Source of the DNA: Phoenix dactylifera
Lineage: Eukaryota > Streptophyta > Magnoliopsida > Arecales > Arecaceae
Assembly (NCBI RefSeq): GCF_009389715.1
Contig: NW_024067666.1
Location: forward strand, 4,319,001 to 4,383,000
Reading direction: 5' to 3'
DNA: 64,000 bases
How positions within the stretch are numbered: the first letter of the stretch is position 1; each line of letters starts with the position of its first letter. The translations under genes and the position numbers were made by a program. The notes below the pieces were generated by a model. That model was given only the letters and a program-made list of their open reading frames with translations. It ran no database searches and was not told the origin of the DNA. Positions 53,901 through 64,000 of this stretch are shown piece by piece.

Positions 53901-56900
53901 GTGGGACAAAGCATATGCCTACACAGGTCCTCATAGGTGAAATATTGGCTTGTGTAAAATGTTAGACTGAAGTGTTTTATCGAGGTTACAAATCCCTATA
54001 ATGCCCGCATCTCCTTTAGGATGACGAGTAAAAAACTTTGGATCAACCTTACATTCCAAACCTCATAGTCTTTATTTGCAATATGGGTATGAACATAATC
54101 AATATTAATATAAAACAAACACATGCACATGAGCAGTCATAATATGTTTATGAGCATATTCAAGCTTTTATATGATTTAGCAATGAATTATTTAGAAAGG
54201 GCAATGAAGGATTAAAAAAGTGTTGGTGATTATGGTTATAGCTATTGTTCAAACCTAGTCCTTTCTATTGCTAAACTATGATTATCACTTTCTGCCATTG
54301 CCCCAACATATTTTATTCATAAGAATTTGATTCTTTCAACACCATTGCTTATTAAAATTTTAAGTGTATGACAAGCTTCTTTTGTTGGTAGCTTGATAAA
54401 ATTAAGGAATTTTGCATGCAAGTTAGTTGTAGGCTCTATTGGCTAGCATCCTTGACTATCATTTTTTTTGGTGACAATTCAATTTACTTATGGAAGAAAG
54501 TAAAGAATGCCCCTTTTTTTCAATGAAAATCCAGGCTTCTGATGCACACCTGGAGGACTCCTTTCAGATTCCAAATAATGACACACAGGTCTCTTTTCCA
54601 TGTTTAGTATTTAAAGGTTTCGTTTACTTATTCTAAGAAGGTTTCATCTTTAACTGTTGGTTATTTGCCTATTTTTGTTGCAGAATGTTTCTAAAGACTC
54701 CAAACAAAGCAACAGAGAGAAGAACCAGTTTGATGATGGTGCTGATGATACTATAGATGTTCTTAGTCCGTCCTTGCCTGCTTCAAGCTCAAAACCTGAT
54801 CCTGCTGATGTGTAAGAAATTTGAACTTTCTAATTCCCTTTTTTCAGTAAATAATAATAAAAAATCTTGTTTAAAGCTAGGATTGGTAATGCAAATTTAC
54901 TTTTGTTGATATCTCGCTGATTTCACTCATCCTGACCATCAAACTCCTAATGTCGATTCTTCTCAGCTCTTCAGCATATATGGATGCATTGTTTGGTGTG
55001 GCACAATATCCATGTATGCTCATTTGGATTTTCATTGTTGGGTTGCTGTGGGGCTAAACATTCACCCATGCTATCTTTTGATTAATTGCATTTTACATGG
55101 CAACAATTGTTAGTAATGGGAAAAAATGAAACAAAATATATTGGAGAAAATAACAAGAGTTGCTATCAAATGCCTGCTTTGATCTGTTGAACAAGAAGGT
55201 ATAGTAGTTGCTGTTTGGGTTTGACTTCCATACTTCATTGTTTGACTTTCTGATTGAAAGCACAAATATTGAGCTCTGCATTGTAGGTCATGTCATCTTA
55301 ATTCTTGAAGATCACATGTTACCATCATCGCCAATTGTTTCTACCTGAAGATTGTGATAGTCACCTGCATCTGATATAAGTGGTGTTTCTGTTGTGTTTG
55401 ATAGGTCATGTTGATTATTACCTTGTATTGTTATCATGCTTGGCTTAAGGCTGGCACATTATGTGCACCTTGTCATTCTATGTCAATTGCTTAGCACACA
55501 CTGGAAGGTGGCAGGGAAAGATATGGAGCATGCCACTGGACCTTGCCTTACCTTTTTGTTAAAAAGTGTATTTTGCATCCTCTCACTTGTTATGCGCCTT
55601 TCTTGGGATCCGGATACTGAAAGGAACCACCTAAAGGCCTGTTTTTCCATTTTGTTTGAGGGGCTTAATGTGTTTTTCTATTCGACTTTCATGGACTGCC
55701 TAAATGGGCCATGAAATTCTAGTGTACATTATTCATGAGGATGGATCCATATTTTAATAGGTGATGTGGATATCTCTTGTAAGTTGATGGTAGGTGGTCA
55801 TTCCTCATCATATATCAGAAGCATTCTGGAAGCTTACATACTACAAATTATCTTCAAAACCTCAAAAAGTGAAAGAAAAGAAAGTGAAGGAAAATTGGTG
55901 GGAACGAGTTCTAGATCATCTTAAATAGAAAAGAAATAGGTTATTTAGGATGATTAGGCTTCAGTTAGAAATGAGAAAGAAGGGTGCAAATCGTTCTGCT
56001 ATGTACTGGCTTTCAGTGCATTCACTTGATGCACATCTATACAGTGGATAAAGATTGTATAAACTAGACAGGTATGTACGCTCATGTTCTACAAACTACC
56101 GGTGCCATACATGCCATAGATGGAGTATGTAATAAACTTGCAATTTAGTCCTTGGCAATATATGTTCTATCAAATGTATGTATTAGCATGCATGCGCATA
56201 ATGTGTGCATGTTATATATTCTCTGGATAGACAATTGGGTTGCATATTCTTGAAATGCTCGTCATTGGTATTTCCTTACATTATGTAGCAATTTATTTCC
56301 TTCGGATTTTTTTTTTTTTTTTGTTGGGGGGGGGGGGAGGGTGGGTGGGTGCCATGATCCAGACCTTCTCTCTCTTGTTTTTCCTTTTTTTATGTCGATG
56401 AGTAAATTGATGTCTCTGGCACACTATTTCACTGTTAGAAAGTCCTAGTAATTTTTTCATACCATATTGCCATTTTGGATTTTCTATATTAAGATTCAAT
56501 GTTGTTGATGACTTACCTTGTTGCTTGGTGATATTCTTCTCAGTTCATCATCATCAGAAGAAGACAATGACAAGGAAAACATTGATCCTCATCCTCACAA
56601 GGCTGCTGTCATGGACTCATATCCAGAAGGTGTTCCAGCAAAAGCATTTCTAGATGATGAGGCTGAAGAAGAAGATGATAGTGACCATGATCTAACAAGG
56701 TTTCCTGAAGATGAAGAGGATGATGAAAGTGATGAAAATGAAGTGTTTGATGATCTGATTGCCAGTGGTTTTGAGGAGGCACCTATAGATCATGAAAAGC
56801 GTAATCAGCTTCATCAGAAGTGGCTTGAGCAACAGGATGCAGCAGCAACAGATAATGTTTTGCAGAGACTAAAATATGGTAAATATCAGAAAGAACCTAC

Positions 56901-59458
56901 AGTACTTGATGAGGAGGATGATGAAGAATTAGGTGAAGATTCTGAAGATAAAGCATCATATGATCTGCCTCCAGCAAATTTCGTCCGGAATAATTCGAAG
57001 AAGGCAAAACAAATGATTGCACAAATGTTTACTGATGATCACGATGCTTATGTTCCATCAGATGATGAGGAAACAGAGCAGACTCTAATTCGCCAATGTC
57101 TATCAAAGCAGATGGTAAGTAGGTTTTCCCTTGGTTTATTCATTTTATTTGCATGAATGGCTAATGCAACCTTTCGGCCTTCTCGATGTCAATGCTGTCT
57201 CTTATCCTTTGCTATAAGATCTATGATTGGAAGAACAACTTAAACTAATCAGTTAGATAGTTGTTTTCCTGTCCTTTCTCTGGGGTCATTTTTGTGGCTT
57301 ATTCAATTGTTCTATAACATACCTCATTTTCTCTTTGAGCTTTTATGACTCTTGTGTGGCTCAGAATAATGTCTGGGCATCTCATGTTTTTTTAATCATT
57401 TTCTCTGTCAAACTAAGAGGGAAACTAGCAACCTATTTTGCAAAATAATTGGAGAATCGTGAAAAGCAATAGGATAATGACCTTCAGTTTTGAACTTATA
57501 TCGCCACAAGGATTAATCTTCCAATTTGAGATGCTTGATGACAAAGCAGCAGGACCTTATGACGTCAATCGTGCAGTTGTGGATCAAGTAGCCAAAGTAA
57601 CGAAAGAAGACAGTTTAGGTGTTTCTATGCTCACAGGCCAACAGATAGATATGGGTGGCTGTGAATGAGTGGTAACTATAAAGTACAAATGCATTTGGTT
57701 GTGTGGAAAAGGATTCACTTTGACCTAATTTTCCTCTTGTATTGGCACCAAGAATATATTTCTTTCCTGACTTAACAAATGGATAAACAGTTGGTCATCC
57801 TATTATCCCTGGCTGTATCTGTCAGTAATTTAGCTGTAATGGCTTATTGGTGTGTTTAAGAATGAGTTGGAGCTGAATCTGGAGACACTAAACCCGGAGA
57901 ATTCCTTTCTTATTTCTCTATACTTAATACTTGTGCAATATAATTCAAAGATTATAACGAGCTTCATTTTGTATCCAGGAGGAATCCTCATTTGTGTCTC
58001 CAGTAGAGGATGAACATTCCAGAGAAGTCTTTGGTCTTATAAAGAAGCTGAATATTGCTCCCGATTCCAAGAAGAGAGGAAAAACAGCAACATGTATAAA
58101 CAATGCCCTTCCTCAAGTTTCTTCCTTCTACATTTGCAATTGCATTATGGAATGCATTTTTATATTCTTATTCTAACCTTTTACACCTTTAAAATGCTTG
58201 TAGCTAACTTTAACATGCTGATGATGGGAGGGAACAGCAATAGCTCTTCAAAGGTGAGCTTACCTGAAAGTTTCATGTCATGGACTGTACCTGTTTAGGA
58301 AATATGATGTCTATTGACAGCTAGTTATTGGTTTCATTGGAAATGCACATGTTAGTACCAAAACAGGTAGCTGCTCGTACTATTTGAATAATGTCAACAT
58401 TGGATTTTATTTAAAGTTCTAAATTACCAAAGATGGCCATACCACTCTCTTAAAATTCAAAAATGTGCAGCATATGTTTGATATATATGAAGACATTTAT
58501 GAGATTATAGATTAACAGTTAGAGGATCGCTTGTTTCTTCAATAAATTTGAATCTATGAAAGTTTTTTGTTAGCTTCAGTGGCTGTAGCTTGTCATTTTA
58601 CATATTAAATATGATCTATGGAAACAGATTGAGTGATACTTCACTCGTATCAAGAGATATAGTTGCTTTGACAGCTTTACATTCAATATTGTTTGTCATA
58701 TCATATGAATTATTGATGGCCTGTGTTGTAGTCATCTTTTCTGGGTCGAGCAACAAGTAGTTCATTACCATCTTCCCACAAGCAAGGATCAACAACTGTG
58801 CGGACATTCATTTTTAGTCGGGATGACACCAATAGTAGGAGTGGTATCTCAACTACTGACAATCTCTCAGATATGGTAAGGTTCCTGTTCAAGATTCCAA
58901 TGCTTTCAGATTTTGGATGGGGTCACGTTTACTTCTGGGGAAAGAATTGGCCATTTTTGGAAGAACATTTCTTTTTCTATATTTTAATTTGAAGGCAAAC
59001 AACAGAAAATTAATTCAAAGGCCCTCAGCTTACCCTCAGAATGACTAGTTTCAGGAAATCTATATATATAATCATATACATATACATATACACACACACA
59101 CACACAAACACTATCTTTGTAATTTTGTCTTTTCTCAGCTGAAATTATGGTCAATGGTTCCACTTAAATTGATTGTGATGGGCAGGACCAAGCAGAAAAC
59201 GAACCTAAGCATACTTCATCGTCTAAGTTCAGGGGCTCACAGTTGAAACCAGCTTCTTCTAGAACAAAAGTTGAGGGCAATGGAAGTTCAGGTTCTTCAC
59301 TTTTTGAGATCCTGCGCCAGTCATCTACGATTTTCGATAAACAACTGGAGAATAAAAGGGGAAGCAGCAGTCATGTAATCACAGAAACACAGGCTGCCTA
59401 CCAATTTTCTGCATTTAAGTTGGGAAAGAGGTTTCCAAAGGTGGAGGCTAGGAATTAA
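50996..59458 (+). CDS. Claspin/MRC1-like replication checkpoint mediator
   Basis: Claspin/Mrc1 links replication forks to the checkpoint kinases. Twelve exons join in phase: 50996-51583, 51680-51734, 51915-52014, 52121-52244, 52392-52469, 54535-54588, 54684-54811, 56544-57114, 57979-58093, 58204-58253, 58732-58875 and 59186-59458. They encode 759 residues. Support for the family is modest: AESQRLLRE (about 207-215) followed by a PCNA-box-like QKPISSVL (228-235) recalls the animal Claspin ETQRLIRE segment followed by a PCNA-box-like stretch. A long acidic block in the eighth exon (about 380-560; PEDEEDDESDENEVFDDL, KKAKQMIAQMFTDDHDAYVP) fits an MRC1-like region. A poly-lysine run is encoded by an AAG repeat near 51487-51515. 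The C terminus has FEILRQSS and YQFSAFKLGKRFP. All introns are GT-AG. The exon structure is firm; the name is an inference. It could be another acidic nuclear protein. Confidence 0.65.
51484..51516 (+). repeat. Coding (AAG)n repeat giving poly-lysine
   Basis: GAGAAGAAGAAAAAGAAGAA and further AAG units encode nine lysines in exon 1 of the Claspin-like gene. Its length may vary between alleles. The run could act as part of a nuclear localisation signal. Confidence 0.85.
53498..53935. repeat. Direct repeats flanking a GTACGG-rich tract in a Claspin-like intron
   Basis: Copy 1 (about 53498-53556: AAGTCTTTTTAGCGCATAG, CAATGTAGGACTAAAGACA) and copy 2 (about 53874-53932: AAGATCTTTCTAGCGCATAG, CTAATGTGGGACAAAGCATA) are diverged direct repeats about 376 bp apart. 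Between them lies a tract with CGGTACGATGC, ACCGAGTATCG and GGTATGGTACGGTACGCC, like 36170-36430. Upstream, AACGAACTAGGACCTTACCC plus AAAAAGGTTAGCTGG resembles a repeat phrase common in plant genomes. All lie in the intron 52470-54534. Confidence 0.55.
56310..56352. repeat. Poly-T/poly-G tract in a Claspin-like intron
   Basis: A run of about 15 T followed by a G-rich run in the intron 54812-56543. It is prone to sequencing error. Confidence 0.85.
59060..59106. repeat. (TA)n/(CA)n microsatellite
   Basis: TATATATA passing through CATATACA to a CACACA run in the last intron of the Claspin-like gene. Confidence 0.85.
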
Positions 59459-62087
59459 TGCCAGAGCATTGAAGAAAGCCCGGCAAGGATATGTTTAATT
59501 TCCCATATTCAATGTCTCCATCTTTCATCTGAATAAAGTTACTGATATGCTGGCTTTCTTCCATCTTTATGTGTAGAGGTTTATATATTGATCAAGGATC
59601 TTCCCTGAAGTGAACAGAATGAAATCCAAGCAAAGTGGTGTTCAAATTACATAAAAATCACAGGTGCTTGCAAGGATCTTTCCTTAAAGAAAATTGCACA
59701 TGTTTTTTCCCACTAATATTGAGTTGAAGTTGCAGCAGACTTGGTGGCATCTTTTGTTGCAAACCATGCTGGCTCGGTGACTTGGAATTTTAGTTCATTT
59801 CTGCTCCACTCTGGGATATTGTGCTTGCTGATTCTATGGGCTGTATCCATTCGAAGGCTGTGTAAACAGGTGGTCATATCAGGAGAAAAAAGACGAGTGT
59901 AATCAATAAAGTTGGAAGCAATTTTTGTTTAGGATAATCGACAGAATGTGTCTTGTGCCCAATACTCCTAAAAACTGCTTTCAACTGAAGGGAAATGATA
60001 TTATGACATTCATGCAGTGAGCTTTGTGTGTCCTCATTTAAGGATGTTAATATAGGAAATACAACTCCAGAATACCCCTCCAACAGAGGGGTTTGCTATT
60101 GCGGTCTACCAGTGGCAATCATCAAAAGAAGTAAGTCATGCAAATAATTCATTCTCTAATGGTACTACAAGTTTGAAAAAGTTAGTTTGCATATCGCGGA
60201 ACCAGATCAAGAGCACTAAGTAGACTAGCTTAATCTGGTGGAGATCACCCGAGTAATAAATCTCTGATTTTGTCTCTATGTATCTTATAATGCAAACTCC
60301 CATGGCATGACTTTGCCTTCATCCATTCCAGTGTGCCTGTAGCCCTTTCTACTGCTGCTGCCTCTATGAATACTCTCTTTGAATCTTGGTTTACATCTTG
60401 TTCCCTTAAGATTTTCATTTAAATCGGCACATTGCATATGTCAATTTATTGCAAGTTATTTTCTCAAAGAAAAGTTGCAAAACTGATTATCTAATTGTTT
60501 CATGAATATAAGTAGCTTTTCAAATGGGTATTGTTTTAGTGTTTTGGTCTCATGTGGTGGTCATGTTCCTGAGTTACACTAATAATCTGACTTATTTTAG
60601 ATCCACACCCCCCACACCACTGCAACAATCTATTTAGCAGGACTAAATAAGACATGCTTCATATGGTTTTGTTGCATGCTTTTCTTTGATTGGTTTAATC
60701 ATAGCCATATTTATTGACGCGGCCGCTAATTTGGTTGCGCCACAACAGCGATGGAATAAACCTTGTGTTTGGCTGTTCGCTTGTCATGGAAGTGGACTTA
60801 GGTCTTATTAAGAAAAAACCCTGCTGCCACAATTAGTTCATGAAGCTTTTTTTATTTTCACTTCCAATAATAACTCCAGATTTCTACCTTATTAGATGTT
60901 TAAACCATGCTAAACTTCTCCTTCAATTAAGATTTCTATGACTTTATACCAGAGTCACATCTTTCAAAATCCAATTTTATAATGAATCGTTGGATATGGT
61001 GAAGCTTAAGCCTATCTAGATTGGAAATGCAACATGTAAAACAAATGGAATATCAGGAAAGCATATTGTTTCTGCCAAAATCTGACCCAACTTAGATGTG
61101 CTTTTGAGATTGGTGCTTGATTGGCTTGGTTAGAGATCAGAGCAAATAGGCAGGACCTGCAAAGAAAAGAAAAGGAAAAGTAACAAGGGTTGCTAGGTTT
61201 TATCCGATGGGAAATTCTCTGATGCCTAAGTTAGATTAGGTTTGGAGAACAGTGGAGATCCTAACAATGAAACTTGGAGGCATTAGCGCACTTGAAGGTC
61301 CTCTTGGTTTGGTTTATATAGAGTGATGATTGGTACTAGTTACTGCAAAAGATGGATGTGTGTCTTAATTACTCAGCGAGCAATAACTATCTACACATTA
61401 TGCACATTATTGGAAAGGGTGGATGTGCATGGGACGTGCGTTCGTGGGCTGAGCTATAACTGTTGCCCAATAGAGGAGCTTTAAATGACTTTAAGGTGCA
61501 TTTAGTCTATGCTACAGATCCGAGGTGTATTACATATTATACATGAATGTATGTTTTTTTGATCCATCATTTATCACATACCTAAGACCTTGTAGTGAAG
61601 AAATATGTATTTGCACCTTCACTATATTATAAGTATAACTAGTGGATAAGGTGCATTCTTTTTTTGGTAAGTGCACTTCTTTTAATAAATTAGAAAGGAG
61701 GCAAGTTTGACCGATTTTATTTAGGACTCGTCTGATGCACCGAAAGAGTTTTTTTTACTGAAATATTTTTTTCGAAAAGATAATTCCTGAAAATATGATG
61801 CCTAGAAAAATTATTTTGGGTTGACCATGAAAAAGTAACATATTTCAAAGTAGCTTATGTTTTGTTGAGCATGTACTTTTCTAAAAAAGTTGTATGAAAT
61901 ACCTATGATACTTTTAATAAAGAAAAGATCTTACTTATAGATTTTGATGGTTTATCAAAAAATTCCCAATTCCTAATTGATAAGAAAGTAGCTTTTCCAT
62001 ATTTTTTTATGTATTTTTCTTTCTAATAAAATATGAAAATTTTATTTCTACAAAAATATTATATTTTTCTTAACTCTAACTAAATAA

Positions 62088-62118
<31 letters not shown>

Positions 62119-62691
62119 TTCCTTGTAAACCAATCGAGTCGAGTGTCCTTGAGCGGGAGCCCAAGGTGAGTTTGGTTTCTCATTCAATTCCCGTGAGCAG
62201 TCTATCTAGGGTGCCGGCGGAGCCGCATAAAGTCGGGAAATTAGTACCGAGTTCATACGCAGTCGGACTCGGACCAACCTCCTGGGGAGTTCGGGTTTCC
62301 CGGGCACATCCGATGCTCGTGAGAGCAAATCTAACGGCTCTCATTCCCTTTCAACTAATCATACCCCTATTTTGACACGGCATTGGTATTATTTCATCAT
62401 CAATCGTCATAACGCAAAACCTACTTAGTAAAAACGGGCGTAACTATAGAGAGCTCTCGGGCTACAGGCCTATGCGCCCCCGCCGAGTCGTGCCTAAGAA
62501 ACCCCGCCGAGTCGTTACTCGTCACTCTCTCCTTACAACCCCCCACCCCCCCCCCCCCCGGCTTCCCGCAGCATTGTCGCTCTCGTGCGATCGGGAGAAA
62601 AAGACGAGATAGAATAAGAGCGAGCGATCGGGAGTAGGAGACGAGAGAGAATAAGAGCGAGATAGGTAGGACGAAGGGAGAAGTTCGAAAC
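59459..62691. other. Intergenic: Claspin-like 3' region and U2AF-like promoter
   Basis: The left part should hold the Claspin-like 3' UTR. 60700-62080 is AT-rich with no supported gene. From 62130 the DNA turns GC-rich with CCGCCGAGTCGT doubled near 62480-62515, consistent with the promoter of the next gene. A poly-C run at about 62541-62559 and an AT run at about 62086-62110 are simple repeats. Confidence 0.5.
62589..62662. repeat. 37-bp tandem duplication in the leader of the U2AF-like gene
   Basis: GATCGGGAG, GACGAGA and GAATAAGAGCGAG recur from 62589 and 62626, ending about 30 bp before the ATG at 62692. They are purine-rich and probably transcribed. Confidence 0.8.
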
Positions 62692-63613
62692 ATGCCGGGC
62701 TACGGAGACCCCAAGTCCGAGGTAACTTGGCTTTCCATCTCTTGCTCTCTATTCCCCTTGGAGATTTGGTAAAGATACGTTATTTTCACCTGGAATTCGT
62801 TCATATATTTGTGTTGCTAGAACCAATGTTGGATTAAAACGATTTCTTGCTGGCAAGCGTGACTTTTCTTTTAAGTATTTTGTGGATTTAGTCGTCTTAA
62901 GAGTTTGGGATTTGTGTTGGTTTTGATACGGGTTAGGGTTTCTACTTTGTTTAATAGGAGCAGCCGGTTTCTTGGATGGAAAGATCAGTTTATTTTTCTG
63001 CAAGAATTAATTATGCTTTTGATGGATTGAATCGATAGAAGGGTAGCCTTAGGGTTATCTTTGGATTTTTTTTTTCTTCTTTTTTCTTTTCTTTGTTAGT
63101 AGAGATTATTGTGCGCTCGATCAAAGAGTATTATAAACTTTTCTCTCTCTGTTACGTTGTTCGAGTCTAATAAGTTGTAGATATATTGGACCAGATCCAT
63201 AAGAATACTCGGGGCATTAAATTTTCCCTCAGAGATTCCTCTAAAGGTCCAGGGTCTTTTACGGTCTAATGCATCTTTTAGCTTTTGTTGGACTTCTATT
63301 CCTTTTGATTTTCACTGACAATCTTCAGGTAATTCCTGAGCGATTCTCAGGAATATGAAAGAGATTCTTCGAAAAGCAGAGACAGAGAGAGAGATATGGG
63401 AAGGGAGAAGGGTAGAGGACGAGAACGAGAAAGAGAACGTGATGAGGAAAGGGAGAGGGATGGGGAACGAGACAGGGACATGTATAGGGAACGAGACAGG
63501 GAAAGGGACAGAGACCATCATCACAGGGACCATAGGGAGCGAAGTGAAAGGAGAGAGCATAGCCGCAGGAAATCTGATGATCGTGGCCATCACCATACCC
63601 AAGATCATGAAAG
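62692..63613 (+). CDS. U2AF large subunit-like splicing factor, N-terminal part (runs off the window)
   Basis: U2AF65 binds the polypyrimidine tract and helps the U2 snRNP find the 3' splice site. Exon 1 is 62692-62721 (MPGYGDPKSE, donor GTAACT) and exon 2 is 63351-63613, giving about 97 residues before the donor GTACAT at 63614. The protein is dominated by RD, RE and ER dipeptides and then HHHRDHRERSERREH, which resembles the N-terminal RS-like region of plant U2AF65 (HHRDHRDRSERRE). The RRM domains would lie to the right, outside the window, so other RE/RD-rich splicing proteins remain possible. The acceptor at 63350 keeps the frame. An upstream CAG at 63328 would instead give a short frame ending in TGA, a possible poison-type alternative acceptor. 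A GC-rich leader and large first intron are usual for this family. Confidence 0.55.
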
Positions 63614-64000
63614 GTACATAGATTGCATCTTTTATGCATCAAATTATAAATTTATATTTTTGCATACATAGTGATAATAGTTTGGGCTGCCAATAATTCA
63701 TGTGGCAGTCATAACTATTTTATTTATGCATTTTAGTTGCTCATCAACAATGTGTTTAGTTAAAGATGTTAAAGAATGACTCGATACCACTGTACTATAT
63801 AGTCTGATCATATTTTGTATGTGAATTTATTGATTCTTGAGATTTTTGTCTCCAACTCGCGTAATATGGTTATTCTTTGTTGTTAATTGGTTTACCATAC
63901 ATGGGTATTGTATTGCTACAAGTTTATGTTCTGTTATGTAAAGCCTACATGATATGATGCACAAGACTTTCTTAAATATAGCCATATAGGCATGTTACGT
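63614..64000 (+). other. Second intron of the U2AF-like gene (to window edge)
   Basis: AT-rich sequence after the donor GTACAT. No acceptor followed by an RS or RRM coding exon is seen before the end of the window. Confidence 0.55.

Overview
The window looks like nuclear DNA of a flowering plant, most likely a monocot. I infer this from plant-only gene families (fused DHFR-TS, GRAS, OEP24, a TIGR01589-type protein), long AT-rich introns next to very GC-rich first exons, a nearly all-GC single-exon GRAS gene, and large plant LTR retrotransposons. A palm or another non-grass monocot would fit, but I cannot prove the species. There are no bacterial operons, CRISPR arrays or attachment sites.

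Layout. 1-2400: AT-rich intergenic DNA with two 5'-half tRNA fossils and a long AT microsatellite. 2415-12780 (+): bifunctional dihydrofolate reductase-thymidylate synthase, with a 5' leader intron and ten coding exons. 12781-14956: 3' region with a CATA/CA microsatellite. 14957-16237 (-): an intronless SCARECROW-LIKE 23-type GRAS factor whose ATG is preceded by two overlapping short uORFs. 16817-28826 (-): a 12 kb Ty3/gypsy element of the Tat kind, with LTRs, a 5-bp target duplication, a second RNase H, a 117-bp tandem repeat and an antisense, TATA-led, intron-containing extra gene. It lies about 550 bp upstream of the GRAS start codon. 28832-31353: intergenic, with a tandem duplication. 31354-36909 (-): a six-exon gene for a plant-specific TIGR01589-domain protein. 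37000-41500: intergenic, with a decayed LINE 3' end. 41502-44604 (+): OEP24, the chloroplast outer envelope pore. 45058-49968 (+): a young, whole-looking Ty1/copia element about 450 bp past OEP24. 50996-59458 (+): a twelve-exon Claspin/MRC1-like gene. 62692 to the right edge (+): the 5' end of a gene with an RS/RD/RE-rich N terminus resembling the U2AF large subunit.

The host genes are independent transcription units and form no pathway cluster, although DHFR-TS (dTMP supply) and the Claspin-like protein (fork protection) both touch DNA replication. The observations I rate highest are the head-to-tail uORF chain in front of the GRAS gene, the spliced antisense gene inside the Tat element, two GC-AG introns, and an in-frame non-AUG upstream extension of DHFR-TS. 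All coding models were spliced by hand from splice signals, phase and family knowledge; no search or alignment was run.
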